Origin: Larsenimonas rhizosphaerae
Lineage (GTDB): Bacteria; Pseudomonadota; Gammaproteobacteria; Pseudomonadales; Halomonadaceae
NCBI RefSeq assembly: GCF_023700005.1
Contig: NZ_JAMLJK010000001.1
Coordinates: 1,017,366 to 1,081,365, forward strand
Reading direction: 5' to 3'
Length of the DNA stretch: 64,000 bases
The notes below the pieces were generated by a model. That model had not been told where the DNA came from. It made no database searches and worked only from the letters and a program-made list of their open reading frames with translations. Positions within the stretch are counted from its first letter, which is position 1. Every line of letters begins with the position of its first letter. A program made the translations under genes and the position numbers. This document shows, one piece after another, positions 44,278 through 54,397 of this stretch.

Positions 44278-44937
44278 TCAGCTCAGCTGTGCATCCAGCG
44301 CATGGAGGCGCTCCGGTGTGCCGACATCGACCCATTGCCCGGTAAAATGCTCGCCGGTCACTCGGTGCTGTTCCATGGCAATAACCAGTAACGGGGCCAG
44401 TCTGGCCGGAGTATTGTCCGGCAGGGTATGGAACAGGGCGGGGTCCAGTATGGCCAGGCCCGAATAGGTCAGTCGCGGCGTACCGGTAGCGTCGAGCTGC
44501 CCCTCCTTCAATCTGAAATCCCCGTCGGGATGATGGGGTGGGTTATCCACCATCAGTAAATGCCCCAGTGCCTGATCGGCAAGATGTCTTGGTGTCAGGT
44601 CGGCATCACACCAGACATCCCCATTGATCAACCAGAATGGCGCGTCGCCCAGCAGTGGCAGGGCATGCCGAATGCCGCCTGCGGTTTCAAGCGGCGTCTC
44701 CTCTTCACTCCAGGTAATGCTGACGCCCAGAGCGCTGCCATCGCCGAGTGCATCCATCACCTGTGCGCGACGGTAGCTTACATTGATGACAATGTCGGTG
44801 ATGCCGCTGTCGCGCAGCCGTTCCAGGTGGTGCACCAGCAGGGGCTTGCCGCCCGCGGGCAACAGGGGTTTCGGGCAGGTGTCGGTCAGTGGGCGCATCC
44901 GTGTCCCCAGTCCCGCTGCCAGAATCATGGCTTTCAT
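44278..44937 (-). CDS. murU: N-acetylmuramate alpha-1-phosphate uridylyltransferase
   Basis: 219-residue nucleotidyltransferase with the sugar-nucleotide signature MILAAGLGTRMRPLTDTCPK, a metal Asp in LINGDVWCDADL, and KPLLPAGGKPLL. Makes UDP-MurNAc from recycled MurNAc-1-phosphate. Its ATG overlaps the amgK stop (ATGA). The AmgK-MurU pair bypasses de novo UDP-MurNAc synthesis and underlies intrinsic fosfomycin tolerance in pseudomonads; the same role is inferred here. Confidence 0.93.
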   Translation of the reverse strand: MKAMILAAGLGTRMRPLTDTCPKPLLPAGGKPLLVHHLERLRDSGITDIVINVSYRRAQVMDALGDGSALGVSITWSEEETPLETAGGIRHALPLLGDAPFWLINGDVWCDADLTPRHLADQALGHLLMVDNPPHHPDGDFRLKEGQLDATGTPRLTYSGLAILDPALFHTLPDNTPARLAPLLVIAMEQHRVTGEHFTGQWVDVGTPERLHALDAQLS

Positions 44938-45941
44938 GGTGTGTTCTCGGTGGATGTATTCAGGGCCCGGTCAAGGCGAGGGGTGAAGGTGTCGGTAAAC
45001 CAGTCAAGCAGGGTGGTTTCTCCCAGGGCGCAAAGCGCCTCGCGGGTATGCGCGAGGAAGCAGGGCATATACGCCAGGTAACGAGGCTTGTGGTCACGAA
45101 ATGCCGTGCGACAGAACCCGCCGAGAACCTTGATGCTACGCTGCGCGCTGGTATCTTCAAAATTTGCCAGAAAGCGGGACCGGGAATGACTTTCCGGTAT
45201 CAATCCACTGCTGATCGCACGCGCGTGGTACTGCATTAGCCAGCGATGTCTGTCCTCGGCGGGCCACGGCTGATGCCGGTCACGAAGCAGGCAGGTCATG
45301 TCAAAGCTCAACGGCCCATGCCAGGCCCCCTGAAAGTCGATCAGTCTGAGCCTGTCTCCCTGAACCATGATGTTTTGCGGTGTATAGTCACGATGGGTGG
45401 TGACACGTGGCTGATCCAGCAGGCGTTCGACCAGGGCATTTCTGAACTTCACCCAGCCAGGCGGCAGGTCAAGGCCCAGCCAGGGCAGGCACCATTCTGG
45501 AAACAGATCCAGCTCACTGCCCAGTCGCGTTGCATCGTAGTCAGGCAGGGCCTCGGCCGGCTGGGCTGCAACACGGACCGACAGGGCGATGGCCTGCTCG
45601 ATCAACGGCTCGATACGGTGTTCATCCTCGAGTGCTTGTCGTAGCATGGTGTTGCCAAGGTCTTCGAGCACCATGAATCCCTGTTCAAGCGAACAGGCTT
45701 CTATGCCCGGGACCGGCAGGTCGGCCGCATGCCACAGCCTGTCGATGGTGACAAAGGAAGTGCTGTCTTCATGTTCCGGGGGCGCATCCATGATGATCCG
45801 GGTCGAGTGATCCGGCAATTCGAGGCGAAAATAACGCCTGAAACTGGCATCATCTGCGATGACCTCGAGCGCCATGTCGCTGTCGCTGAGTCGATACTGC
45901 TCGGCGAGCCAGTGTTTCATGAGGGCAAGACGTTCTGACAT
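44934..45941 (-). CDS. amgK: N-acetylmuramate/N-acetylglucosamine kinase
   Basis: 335 residues of the aminoglycoside-phosphotransferase fold, with catalytic THRDYTPQNIMVQG and metal-binding LIDFQGAWHGP. Phosphorylates anomeric MurNAc/GlcNAc in peptidoglycan recycling. Overlaps murU by four bases. Divergent from lptD, the arrangement seen in pseudomonads, which supports AmgK over other APH-like kinases. Confidence 0.93.
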   Translation of the reverse strand: MSERLALMKHWLAEQYRLSDSDMALEVIADDASFRRYFRLELPDHSTRIIMDAPPEHEDSTSFVTIDRLWHAADLPVPGIEACSLEQGFMVLEDLGNTMLRQALEDEHRIEPLIEQAIALSVRVAAQPAEALPDYDATRLGSELDLFPEWCLPWLGLDLPPGWVKFRNALVERLLDQPRVTTHRDYTPQNIMVQGDRLRLIDFQGAWHGPLSFDMTCLLRDRHQPWPAEDRHRWLMQYHARAISSGLIPESHSRSRFLANFEDTSAQRSIKVLGGFCRTAFRDHKPRYLAYMPCFLAHTREALCALGETTLLDWFTDTFTPRLDRALNTSTENTP

Positions 45942-46031
45942 GGTACCTGTTTCCTGAAAATAACGGCCCTGAGTTCAAGGGGCGGTCAGGGCATGACGGT
46001 GTGTACCTTACCGATTTTTTGATGCAAGTAC

Positions 46032-48500
46032 ATGGGGATGAACCCCGTTCCTTATCAGGCAAGGATGACGAATAACATGGGGCAGCGTACCTTCTGGACC
46101 GCCGCACTGACCGGCGTGCTGGCCGGCACGGCTCATGCAGCGCCGCCTGCGACGCTATCGGCCGATCAACTTGACTGGCAACCCTGGGGTGAAGATCGCC
46201 CTGCGGATGCCCTGTGTCGTGGGCGCTATGTCATGCCTGCGTACCGTATTGGTGCCGGGCAGACCCCGTCACAGGTGCGCAGCAGTTCGGACAGCGCCGG
46301 TTACGGCAGCAGCGGTGAGACCATTCTCAATGGCGATGTGGTGTTGCGCCGTGGTAATCAACAGGTGGAGGCACCGCAGGTGTCCGTCAACCAGGACCGT
46401 ACGAATGCTCACGTGTCCGGTCCCCTGGCCTGGCGTGCCAACGGTGCACTGGTGCGAGGTGACAGCGCGGATATCGCCCTGAACAGCGATGCGGCGCAGG
46501 TTGACAGTGCGCACTATGTCTTTCACAGCCAGCATTCCCGCGGGGATGCCCAGTCACTGGCGCGCCTCAAGGATGGCCGCTATCAGCTGCGCGAGGCCAG
46601 TTTCACGACCTGTGATCCACAAAGCAGCCTCTGGCGACTGATCGGCAGCAATGTCGTGCTGGATCGTGAAAACGGGTATGGCACGGCCACCAACGCGCGG
46701 CTTGAGATCGAGGATATTCCGGTCTTCTACTGGCCCTGGTTGAGCTTCCCCCTCGATGATCGTCGCCATACCGGCGCGCTGTGGCCATTGATCAGCTACG
46801 GAAGCTCTGACGGTCTTGACTACAGTCAGCCGATTTACCTCAATCTGGCACCCAACTATGACGCGACCCTGACGCCGCGCTATATCCAGAACCGTGGTGC
46901 CATGCTTGGTGGTGAGTTTCGTTATCTGTTCGGTACGGACAAGGGTGCGATTGCCGGAGCATATCTTGGCAGTGATGAAGGGGGAGACAACCCCGGCGGC
47001 GATGACAGTCACAAGGATCAGGACCGCTGGTATATCAACTATACCCACAGCGGCCGTTTTTCAGAGCGTACCCGGTATGATCTGAAATATGGTGCTGCCA
47101 GTGATGGCGACTACTTTGATGATTTTGGCCAGAGCTTTGATGAGATCGATACCGATTATCTCGAGCGTCTGGCCCGTCTGGACTACCAGGGGGATGTCTG
47201 GCATCTGCAGGGCCGTGCGCGTGGTTTCCAGAAAATGGACTACCCGCTGGCCGACGATGACAAGCCGTTTTATGAGCTTCCGGCACTGCTGGCTCAGGCG
47301 CGGTGGGATCAATCTTCGGGCACTTACGAAGAATGGAACAGTACTGCCACGTATTTCTGGCGCGACATTGATCGTAACGATGTGCCGCTGCGTGAATCGG
47401 CCACCGGCTCACGGATTCATTTTGCACCGGCCGTCGGTTATCGGGGCGATAACAGCTGGGGCTTTTTCGAGCCACGCGCCGAGCTGTGGTACAGCCAGTA
47501 CGATCTCGATTACGGCAATCGTAATGAAGCAAGCCTCGACGGGCGCGACGAATCACCCTCTGTCGCGGCGCCGGTACTTTCCGTGGACTCCGGTCTGATC
47601 TTCGAACGCGACTTTTCTGCCTTTGATTCCCGCTGGCGTCAGACGCTCGAACCCCGGCTTTATTATGCCTACGTGCCCGAGCGCGACCAGGATGACATGC
47701 CGGTATTCGATACCAACCCCCAGTCCTATTCCTGGAATCGGTTGTGGTCTCCCTATCGCTTTACCGGCAGTGATCGGATCGGTGATGTCAACAAGCTCTC
47801 CTATGGGGTCAGCTCCCGCTTTCTGGAAGATGCCACTGGTCGTGAACGGCTGAAGCTGTCGCTGGGTCAGAGCCGCTATTTCGATGATCGTGAAGTCAAC
47901 GACAACGACCCCAGCAAGAATTACGATGATCCCAACAGTCAGTATTATTACAACGACCACCGGGAGTACTCACCAGCGGTTGCCCAGGTTGACTGGCAGC
48001 TGACCCGGCGCTGGAGCGCGCGTTACGCGATGCTTTACGACACCGAGCGTGGCCGTACCGAGCAGAACTCGACGTACCTTCGTTACCGTGACCCGGGCGG
48101 CAGTATCGTCAACCTGGGGTATCGCTGGGAGGTTCAGGGGTTTGATCCCGCCGGAGACAGCAAGGACCGTCTGGGATACAACCGTAACGAATATGATCTC
48201 TCGTTTGCCTGGAAGGCAACGGCCGGTGTCTCGCTGATTGGTCGCTACCTGTACGATGAAACCAACAGTCGTGCCCTTGAAAAGCTGGCAGGTGTACAGT
48301 TCAACGACTGCTGCTATGGCGTCGAAGTCGCCTGGCGCGAGTGGATCGATGATGATGATAGTGCCAACACCATCGTGGATGATGAAACCAAGCGCGGTAT
48401 CTTCCTGCGGTTTATCTTCAAGGGACTGGGCGGTATCGGGCAGGACCCGGATCCGTATTTCTCCGAAGCTGTTCCTGGGTACCAGCCAGGCACGTTTTAA
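46032..48500 (+). CDS. lptD: LPS-assembly outer-membrane protein LptD
   Basis: Inserts LPS into the outer leaflet with LptE. About 822 residues: signal peptide ending TAHA, a periplasmic OstA-like domain, then a large beta-barrel. Four cysteines (62, 194, 760 and 761 counted from this start) match the E. coli disulfide set. Start uncertain: ATG 46032 is the longest, but 46065 or 46077 (MGQRTFWTAALTG, with AAGGA upstream) also give a good signal peptide. First gene of lptD-surA-pdxA-rsmA-apaG-apaH-glpE-cca. Confidence 0.96.
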   Translation: MGMNPVPYQARMTNNMGQRTFWTAALTGVLAGTAHAAPPATLSADQLDWQPWGEDRPADALCRGRYVMPAYRIGAGQTPSQVRSSSDSAGYGSSGETILNGDVVLRRGNQQVEAPQVSVNQDRTNAHVSGPLAWRANGALVRGDSADIALNSDAAQVDSAHYVFHSQHSRGDAQSLARLKDGRYQLREASFTTCDPQSSLWRLIGSNVVLDRENGYGTATNARLEIEDIPVFYWPWLSFPLDDRRHTGALWPLISYGSSDGLDYSQPIYLNLAPNYDATLTPRYIQNRGAMLGGEFRYLFGTDKGAIAGAYLGSDEGGDNPGGDDSHKDQDRWYINYTHSGRFSERTRYDLKYGAASDGDYFDDFGQSFDEIDTDYLERLARLDYQGDVWHLQGRARGFQKMDYPLADDDKPFYELPALLAQARWDQSSGTYEEWNSTATYFWRDIDRNDVPLRESATGSRIHFAPAVGYRGDNSWGFFEPRAELWYSQYDLDYGNRNEASLDGRDESPSVAAPVLSVDSGLIFERDFSAFDSRWRQTLEPRLYYAYVPERDQDDMPVFDTNPQSYSWNRLWSPYRFTGSDRIGDVNKLSYGVSSRFLEDATGRERLKLSLGQSRYFDDREVNDNDPSKNYDDPNSQYYYNDHREYSPAVAQVDWQLTRRWSARYAMLYDTERGRTEQNSTYLRYRDPGGSIVNLGYRWEVQGFDPAGDSKDRLGYNRNEYDLSFAWKATAGVSLIGRYLYDETNSRALEKLAGVQFNDCCYGVEVAWREWIDDDDSANTIVDDETKRGIFLRFIFKGLGGIGQDPDPYFSEAVPGYQPGTF

Positions 48501-48504
48501 TCGT

Positions 48505-48531
48505 CCGGTGCGCCCCGTCGGGGCGCACCGA
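48505..48531 (+). other. Strong hairpin between lptD and surA
   Basis: CGGTGCGCCCC-GTC-GGGGCGCACCG, an 11 bp perfect stem six bases after the lptD stop, with no T tract. It could stabilise the lptD mRNA 3' end or lower read-through into surA. Confidence 0.6.
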
Positions 48532-48558
48532 TGACAGACTGTTCAAGAGAGTAACATC

Positions 48559-49857
48559 ATGCGCAAGACGTTTCTGGCCCCCGCCGGGCTTGCCCTTCTC
48601 ATGGGCCTCAGCCCGCTGGGCTACGCTGCCAGCCAGCCTCTGGACCGAATCGTGGCCGTAGTAAATCAGGACGCCATCATGCAGAGCGATCTTGACCGCC
48701 GCATTGAGCAGGTCAAGAAGCAGCTGTCCACGCGTAATGTGCAGGCCCCCGGTGGTGATGCCCTGCGTCAGCAGGTGCTGGATCGAATGATTCTGGAAGA
48801 CATTCAGCTGCAGATGGCCAAAAAGGCCAACATGTCAGTGGATGATGACCAGTTGAGTCAGGCGTTGCGTCAGGTGGCCAAGGGCAACAACATGACCCTG
48901 GATCAGTTCCAGGCCATGCTCAAAAAACAGGGCGTATCCTTTGATACCGTGCGTGACCAGGTGCGTCGGGAACTGCTGGTTTCCATGCTGCAAAAGCAAC
49001 AGGTTGCCAGCCGGGTAACGATTCCCGAGCGTGAGGTTGATCAGTACCTGGACAAGATGGGGGCCCAGGACCAGGCCAGTTATCATCTGGCTCATATCCT
49101 GGTCACACTGCCGGAAAATCCGACCAGCGCGCAGGTGAATGCCGCCCGCGAGAAGGCCGACGCGCTGAGGCAGAAGATTCGCAGCGGGCAGCAAAGCTTT
49201 GCTCAGGTGGCCGCGAGAGTGAGCAGTGATCCGACCCTTGAAGGAGGTGATCTGGGATGGCGGCCGCGCAATGAACTTCCCACCATTTTTGCTGATGTCG
49301 TGCCTGGCATGAGTGCCGGCGACGTCAGTGCACCGATCCGAAGCTCCAGCGGGTTTCATCTGGTGGAGCTGGTCGAGAAAAAGGGTGGACAGCAGCAGCT
49401 GATTTCGCAGGTTGATGCCCGCCATATTCTTATAAGCCCGAACCCGAATCGCAGCGATGCCCAGGCTCAGGCGCTTGCGGAGAAGGTATCCCGTGAGCTG
49501 AAGCAGGGCGCCGATTTCGGTGCGCTGGCTCGTCAGTATAGTGATGACAAGGGCACGGCACTCAATGGCGGTGAACTGGGTTGGACCAACCCGTCGGATG
49601 TGGTGCCCGCCTTTGCAAAGGCACTGGAAAGCCTGCCGCAGGGACAGATTTCCGAGCCGGTGAAGTCACGGTTCGGCTGGCATGTCATCGAAGTGGAAGG
49701 GCGCCGCCAGCGCGATGTCACCGAGGACAGTCAGCGTGAGCAGATCCGTCAGAAGCTCTTCGAGCGTAAGGTCAATGAGGAACTGGACAGCTGGCTGCAG
49801 GAAATTCGTGCCTCGGCCTATGTCGATAATCGGTTGAACGATACCGCAGTGCAGTGA
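48559..49857 (+). CDS. surA: Periplasmic chaperone and peptidyl-prolyl isomerase SurA
   Basis: 432 residues. The signal peptide runs to about residue 23 (LSPLGYAASQP); the N-terminal chaperone domain has RIVAVVNQDAIMQSDLDRR. Two parvulin domains follow (about 170-275 and 280-385), each with the HIL and GGDLGW/GGELGW pattern. Escorts outer-membrane proteins, including LptD encoded just upstream. Ribosome site AAGAGAG. Confidence 0.97.
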   Translation: MRKTFLAPAGLALLMGLSPLGYAASQPLDRIVAVVNQDAIMQSDLDRRIEQVKKQLSTRNVQAPGGDALRQQVLDRMILEDIQLQMAKKANMSVDDDQLSQALRQVAKGNNMTLDQFQAMLKKQGVSFDTVRDQVRRELLVSMLQKQQVASRVTIPEREVDQYLDKMGAQDQASYHLAHILVTLPENPTSAQVNAAREKADALRQKIRSGQQSFAQVAARVSSDPTLEGGDLGWRPRNELPTIFADVVPGMSAGDVSAPIRSSSGFHLVELVEKKGGQQQLISQVDARHILISPNPNRSDAQAQALAEKVSRELKQGADFGALARQYSDDKGTALNGGELGWTNPSDVVPAFAKALESLPQGQISEPVKSRFGWHVIEVEGRRQRDVTEDSQREQIRQKLFERKVNEELDSWLQEIRASAYVDNRLNDTAVQ

Positions 49858-49864
49858 GGTATCC

Positions 49865-50875
49865 ATGACCGCATTACGTCCTCTGTTGATTACCGCCGGT
49901 GAACCGGCGGGGATCGGGCCGGATCTGGTCATTGATCTGGTCTGCCAGCCCGAACGCATGGTGTCGTTGCCCCCTTTTGCTGTCGTGGGGGACCCTGCCT
50001 TGTTTCGCGACCGGGCTCGCATGCTGGGGGTGCAACTGGAAATCATCGAGGTGGTGCCGGGGCAGAGTATTACGCCTGCTCCCGGTGTGCTGCCGGTGCG
50101 CTCCGTGCCACTGTCAGCACCGGTGGTAGCCGGTCAGCTGGATCGCCGCAATGCCGGGTACGTACTGGCTTGCCTGGATGAAGGCATTCGTGCCTGCCTG
50201 GCCGGCGAGGCGTCAGCCATTGTGACGGCTCCGCTGCACAAGGGAGTGATCATCGATGCGGGTTACCCCCGGTTTACAGGTCATACGGAGTACCTGCGTG
50301 ATGCCTGTGGCGTTGATGATGTCGTCATGATGCTGGCTACCGAAAATCTGCGCGTTGCGCTGGTGACGACACATATGCCGCTTTCAGACGTGCCAGCGGC
50401 GGTAACGGCGGACAAGATCACTTCGACGCTTCGTATTCTTCACCGGGATCTGGTGCGTTACTTCGGGGTGTCAGCACCACGTATCGGGGTCTGTGGTCTT
50501 AATCCGCATGCCGGGGAAGGAGGGCATCTGGGGCGCGAGGATGATGACATCATAGCCCCCGCGCTGACGCTGCTTCGTGAAGAAGGCATGGTGCTCAGCG
50601 GCCCGTTGCCGGCAGACACGGCGTTTACCCCACATCATCTGCGTGACAGTGACGCCATGGTTGCCATGTATCACGACCAGGGGTTACCGGTACTGAAATA
50701 TGCCGGCTTTGGTCGCGCTGCCAATATTACTCTGGGATTGCCCATCATCAGGACCTCCGTGGACCACGGAACCGCACTCGATCTGGCCGGCAGCGGCCGG
50801 GCCGAACGAGGTAGTCTGGATGTGGCAATCGACCAGGCTCTCGTCATGGCCCGTGCGGCCACTCAAGGAAAGTAA
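49865..50875 (+). CDS. pdxA: 4-hydroxythreonine-4-phosphate dehydrogenase
   Basis: NAD-dependent, metal-using enzyme of pyridoxal phosphate synthesis. 336 residues with ITAGEPAGIGPDLV at the N-terminus, the metal-binding FTGHTEYLRDACG, GLNPHAGEGGHLGREDDD and YHDQGLPVLKY. Seven bases after surA; rsmA follows by 9 bases. Confidence 0.97.
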   Translation: MTALRPLLITAGEPAGIGPDLVIDLVCQPERMVSLPPFAVVGDPALFRDRARMLGVQLEIIEVVPGQSITPAPGVLPVRSVPLSAPVVAGQLDRRNAGYVLACLDEGIRACLAGEASAIVTAPLHKGVIIDAGYPRFTGHTEYLRDACGVDDVVMMLATENLRVALVTTHMPLSDVPAAVTADKITSTLRILHRDLVRYFGVSAPRIGVCGLNPHAGEGGHLGREDDDIIAPALTLLREEGMVLSGPLPADTAFTPHHLRDSDAMVAMYHDQGLPVLKYAGFGRAANITLGLPIIRTSVDHGTALDLAGSGRAERGSLDVAIDQALVMARAATQGK

Positions 50876-50884
50876 GTTCGTCTT

Positions 50885-51688
50885 ATGACCCATGCTCCCA
50901 CGCCCCATCGGGCACGCAAACGCTTTGGGCAGAATTTTCTGCGCGACACCGGCATCATTGATCGCCTGGTGCGCGCCATTCACCCTGTTGAGGGTGATCG
51001 ATTGGTGGAAATCGGCCCTGGGCAGGGTGCCATTACTCAGGGATTGCTGGATGGCGCTCAGGCTCTGGACGTTATCGAGCTTGATCGTGACCTGGTGCCC
51101 GGGCTCAGAACCCAGTTTTTCAACTATCCGGAATTTCGTATTCATCAGGCTGATGCGCTGGCCTTTGATTTTCGCTCGCTGGTCTCACCGGGTGAGCAGC
51201 TTAGAGTGGTAGGCAACTTGCCCTACAACATTTCCACGCCGCTGATTTTCAAGCTGCTGGAGGTCAACGATATCGTGCGCGACATGCATTTCATGCTTCA
51301 AAAGGAAGTCGTCGCGCGGCTCGCATCGCAGCCGGATTCGGGCCAGTGGGGGCGTCTGTCGATCATGGCGCAGTATTTCTGTCGGGTCGATCATCTGTTT
51401 GACGTGCCGCCGGAAGCCTTTGTGCCCCGGCCAAAGGTGGATTCGGCCATTGTTCGGCTCACACCGTACGCCACAAGGCCACATCAGGCGCATGACATGA
51501 CCGTTTTTGCCAGTGTGGTCAAGCAGGCCTTCTCACAACGGCGCAAGACCCTGCGCAATAATCTTAAGACCATCATCAGTGCCGAGCAGATGGAAGCGCT
51601 GTCGATCAACCCGACGCGCCGCCCTGAAACCCTGTCGCTTGAAGAGTACGTTCGGTTGGCCAATGCCCTGAGCGAGACTGCGCCATGA
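50885..51688 (+). CDS. rsmA: 16S rRNA dimethyladenosine transferase
   Basis: KsgA: dimethylates A1518 and A1519 of 16S rRNA late in 30S assembly. 267 residues with RKRFGQNFLRDTGIID, the SAM motif VEIGPGQGAITQGLL and the catalytic NLPYNIST. Its stop overlaps the apaG ATG (ATGA). Confidence 0.97.
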   Translation: MTHAPTPHRARKRFGQNFLRDTGIIDRLVRAIHPVEGDRLVEIGPGQGAITQGLLDGAQALDVIELDRDLVPGLRTQFFNYPEFRIHQADALAFDFRSLVSPGEQLRVVGNLPYNISTPLIFKLLEVNDIVRDMHFMLQKEVVARLASQPDSGQWGRLSIMAQYFCRVDHLFDVPPEAFVPRPKVDSAIVRLTPYATRPHQAHDMTVFASVVKQAFSQRRKTLRNNLKTIISAEQMEALSINPTRRPETLSLEEYVRLANALSETAP

Positions 51689-52068
51689 TTGATGACCCGG
51701 CAGCGGTAATTGATGTCAGGGTCAGCCCGGAGTACGTCGCCGAAGACTCTGATCTCAAGGAAGGCAGCTTTGTCTTCAACTATGACGTCGAGATCCACAA
51801 TCATGGGGAACAGGAAGTCCAGTTGCTGAGACGCTACTGGCGCATTACCCAGGGCAGTGGTCAGGTGCAGGAAGTACGGGGCGAAGGTGTGGTGGGTGAA
51901 AAACCGTTGATTGCCGGGCGGGGATACTTCAGTTATCGCAGTCGGGCGGTCATGGATTGCGAGGTCGGCGTCATGGAGGGGAGCTATACCTTCTCGGGAG
52001 ACGGCGGTGTCGAGTTCGAGGTGTCCATCCCGCCGTTTCGCCTGTCACCCCCCAATAGTGTTCACTGA
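51685..52068 (+). CDS. apaG: ApaG protein
   Basis: 127 residues, immunoglobulin-like beta fold (ApaG/DUF525) with FVFNYDVEIHNHGEQEVQLLRRYWRI split over two strands and GEGVVGEKPLIAGRGYFSY. Function poorly known. The bacterial protein is routinely encoded between rsmA and apaH, as here, and translation is coupled to rsmA. Confidence 0.95.
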   Translation: MIDDPAAVIDVRVSPEYVAEDSDLKEGSFVFNYDVEIHNHGEQEVQLLRRYWRITQGSGQVQEVRGEGVVGEKPLIAGRGYFSYRSRAVMDCEVGVMEGSYTFSGDGGVEFEVSIPPFRLSPPNSVH

Positions 52069-52090
52069 TTCACCAGGCTGAAGGATCCGT

Positions 52091-52906
52091 ATGAAACTGC
52101 ATATCGCGGGCGATCTTCAAGGGTGCCATCGTGAGTTTACGGACCTCATGAAGGCGCTGTCATTTGACCCGGAGCAGGATACCTTCTGGGTGGCCGGAGA
52201 TATCGTCAATCGGGGCCCCGAGTCCCTTGAGTGCCTGCGCGAAGTTCATGCGCGGCGCGATCATGTCGGGATCATCCTGGGGAATCATGATCTTCATCTG
52301 CTGGCCGTGGCCTATGGTCATGGCCGGTTGAAGCGAGGGGATACCCTGCAGGCCATCCTGGACGCACCTGACCGACATGAACTGATCGAGTGGCTGCGCC
52401 GTCAGCCGTTGATGCGTGTCAGTGAGACGCATGACGTGGCCATGGTGCATGCCGGACTACTGCCTTCTTGGTCGGTCGAAAAGGCCGCCGGGCTGGCAAG
52501 GGAAGTCGAAGCGGTGCTGGGTGGGGATCAGGTCGAGTCGTTCCTGTCCTGCATGTATGGCAATGAGCCGGCCCGGTTTGATGATGCATTGACAGGCAGT
52601 GATCGTCTTCGTGCCATTGTCAACGTCATGACCCGGATGCGGTTCATCGATGACGATGAAACACTCGATTTCAAGGCAAAGGAGGGGCTCGACAGTGCAC
52701 CTGAAGGCTTTGCCCCATGGTTTCAGTATCCGCGTGTGCATGATGGCCCATCATTGGCCTTCGGGCACTGGGCTGCTCTTGAAGGTGCGATGCCTGCGTC
52801 GCGTATTTCGGGCTGGGCGCTGGATACAGGCTGTGTCTGGAAAGGCCGCCTGACCGCTCTGACACTGCCTGATGCAACGCTGACCACCGTACCCAGTCGT
52901 CAGTAA
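52091..52906 (+). CDS. apaH: Symmetrical diadenosine tetraphosphatase
   Basis: Hydrolyses Ap4A to two ADP and also decaps Np4-RNA in E. coli. 271 residues of the metallophosphoesterase fold: [35 protein letters not shown] and a late FGHWAALEG. Metal ligands Asp, His, Asn and His are all present. Confidence 0.96.
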   Translation: MKLHIAGDLQGCHREFTDLMKALSFDPEQDTFWVAGDIVNRGPESLECLREVHARRDHVGIILGNHDLHLLAVAYGHGRLKRGDTLQAILDAPDRHELIEWLRRQPLMRVSETHDVAMVHAGLLPSWSVEKAAGLAREVEAVLGGDQVESFLSCMYGNEPARFDDALTGSDRLRAIVNVMTRMRFIDDDETLDFKAKEGLDSAPEGFAPWFQYPRVHDGPSLAFGHWAALEGAMPASRISGWALDTGCVWKGRLTALTLPDATLTTVPSRQ

Positions 52907-52931
52907 TTCCATTCAATGCAAGGAGCCTGTC

Positions 52932-53255
52932 ATGGCCTTTTCACATCTTTCCGGTGAGACACTCTCACAGTGGCTTGCCGAGCAGACCGAGCCTGCCATC
53001 GTGGATATCCGTGATCCTGACAGCTTTGCTGCCGGGCATATTCCAGGCAGTCATCGCCTCGATAACAGTACGGTCGCCGGGTTCGTGGCTGATACTCCGG
53101 CAGATGCGACCGTGGTCGTTGTCTGTTATCACGGGCATTCGAGCCAGCAGGCCGCCCAGTGGCTGGTCGGTCAGGGGTTCAGTGAAGTGTACAGTCTGGA
53201 TGGTGGTTTTGAGCAGTGGCGCCATCAGTACCCCGAGCGTACTGCCGCATCATGA
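52932..53255 (+). CDS. glpE: Thiosulfate sulfurtransferase (rhodanese) GlpE
   Basis: 107-residue single-domain rhodanese with Cys65 in the active loop VVCYHGHSS, matching Glp[19 protein letters not shown] is the usual first motif. Transfers sulfur from thiosulfate to cyanide or thiol acceptors. Follows apaH by 25 bases with AAGGAG; its TGA overlaps the cca ATG. Confidence 0.93.
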   Translation: MAFSHLSGETLSQWLAEQTEPAIVDIRDPDSFAAGHIPGSHRLDNSTVAGFVADTPADATVVVVCYHGHSSQQAAQWLVGQGFSEVYSLDGGFEQWRHQYPERTAAS

Positions 53256-54397
53256 GTGGCTGGCAGGATAAGGTGACCGGCGGGGCCGATGAGGTCGTTG
53301 CAGGCCTGGACGTTTACCTGGTCGGTGGGGCAGTGCGTGATGCGCTTCTGGGGCGGCCCGTGTTTGATCAGGATTGGGTCGTGGTAGGGGCGACAGTGGA
53401 CGAGATGCTTTCACGCGGATTTCGTCCGGTAGGGCGGGACTTTCCTGTATTTCTTCATCCGGTATCCCATGAGGAATATGCGCTGGCACGTACCGAGCGC
53501 AAGACCGGACATGGTTATGGCGGGTTTACCGTCAATGCCTCACCGGAGGTTACGCTTGAAGAGGATCTGTCTCGGCGTGACCTGACTGTCAATGCCATTG
53601 CCCGAGCGCCGGATGGCACTCTGGTGGATCCTTTCTCGGGTGTTCATGATTGTCACCATCGTCGTTTTCGGCATGTCAGTGACGCGTTTGTGGAAGATCC
53701 CTTGCGTGTGGTGAGGCTTGCTCGCTTCATGGCGCGATATGCTCCGTTTTCATTCGAGATTGACGAGAGTACTCGCCAGTTGCTGCTGCAGATGGTCCGT
53801 GACGGCGAGGTGGGGCATCTGGTGGCCGAGCGCGTCTGGCAGGAAACCGAAAAGGCGCTGGGCGAAGTGGCGCCGGTCGTGTTTTTTGAGGTACTGGCGG
53901 AGTGTGGCGCGCTGGCCCCCCTGTTTGGCGAAACGGCGACAACTTCCCGGTTTGATAAGGGGCTTGCCGTCTTGCCGAGCCATGTGCTGGAGGAGGAACG
54001 GTGGGCAGCGCTGTGGCAGTTCCATGCTGAAGACGAGATCGTTGCGATCAATCAGCGCCTCAAGGTCCCGAAACGATTCATGCAGCTTTCATTGGTGCTG
54101 GCCAGAACGCGACGCGTGATGGCGTCATGGCCGACGTCCACGTCCGGCTGGCTTGACTGGCTCAATGGTATTGATGCCTGGCGAAAGGAAGAGCGGGCCC
54201 GACAGGCCATTGCCATGCTGGAGTGTGAAGTGTCCCGGTCTGCTGACGTAGCGATGCTTGGCGAGGCGCTTGAGGCTGCCCGAAGCGTTTCGCCTCAGGC
54301 GCTGGTACAGCAGGGCTTCAAGGGCCCGGCCATGGGGGAGGCACTTGCACAGGCGCGTGCCGAAGCCATCAGGGCGCGGCTTGGGTTATCGTCATAG
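53252..54397 (+). CDS. cca: CCA-adding tRNA nucleotidyltransferase, form without HD domain
   Basis: Repairs or adds the 3' CCA of tRNA. 381 residues: [16 protein letters not shown], catalytic [26 protein letters not shown] and [15 protein letters not shown] are intact. In E. coli an HD phosphohydrolase domain follows; here the equivalent region (about 225-290) is shorter and lacks the H...HD...D ligands. Nucleotidyltransferase activity should stand while 2',3'-cyclic phosphodiesterase/phosphatase activity should be absent. ATG overlaps the glpE stop (ATGA). Tail overlap of six bases with convergent folK. Confidence 0.92.
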   Translation: MSGWQDKVTGGADEVVAGLDVYLVGGAVRDALLGRPVFDQDWVVVGATVDEMLSRGFRPVGRDFPVFLHPVSHEEYALARTERKTGHGYGGFTVNASPEVTLEEDLSRRDLTVNAIARAPDGTLVDPFSGVHDCHHRRFRHVSDAFVEDPLRVVRLARFMARYAPFSFEIDESTRQLLLQMVRDGEVGHLVAERVWQETEKALGEVAPVVFFEVLAECGALAPLFGETATTSRFDKGLAVLPSHVLEEERWAALWQFHAEDEIVAINQRLKVPKRFMQLSLVLARTRRVMASWPTSTSGWLDWLNGIDAWRKEERARQAIAMLECEVSRSADVAMLGEALEAARSVSPQALVQQGFKGPAMGEALAQARAEAIRARLGLSS

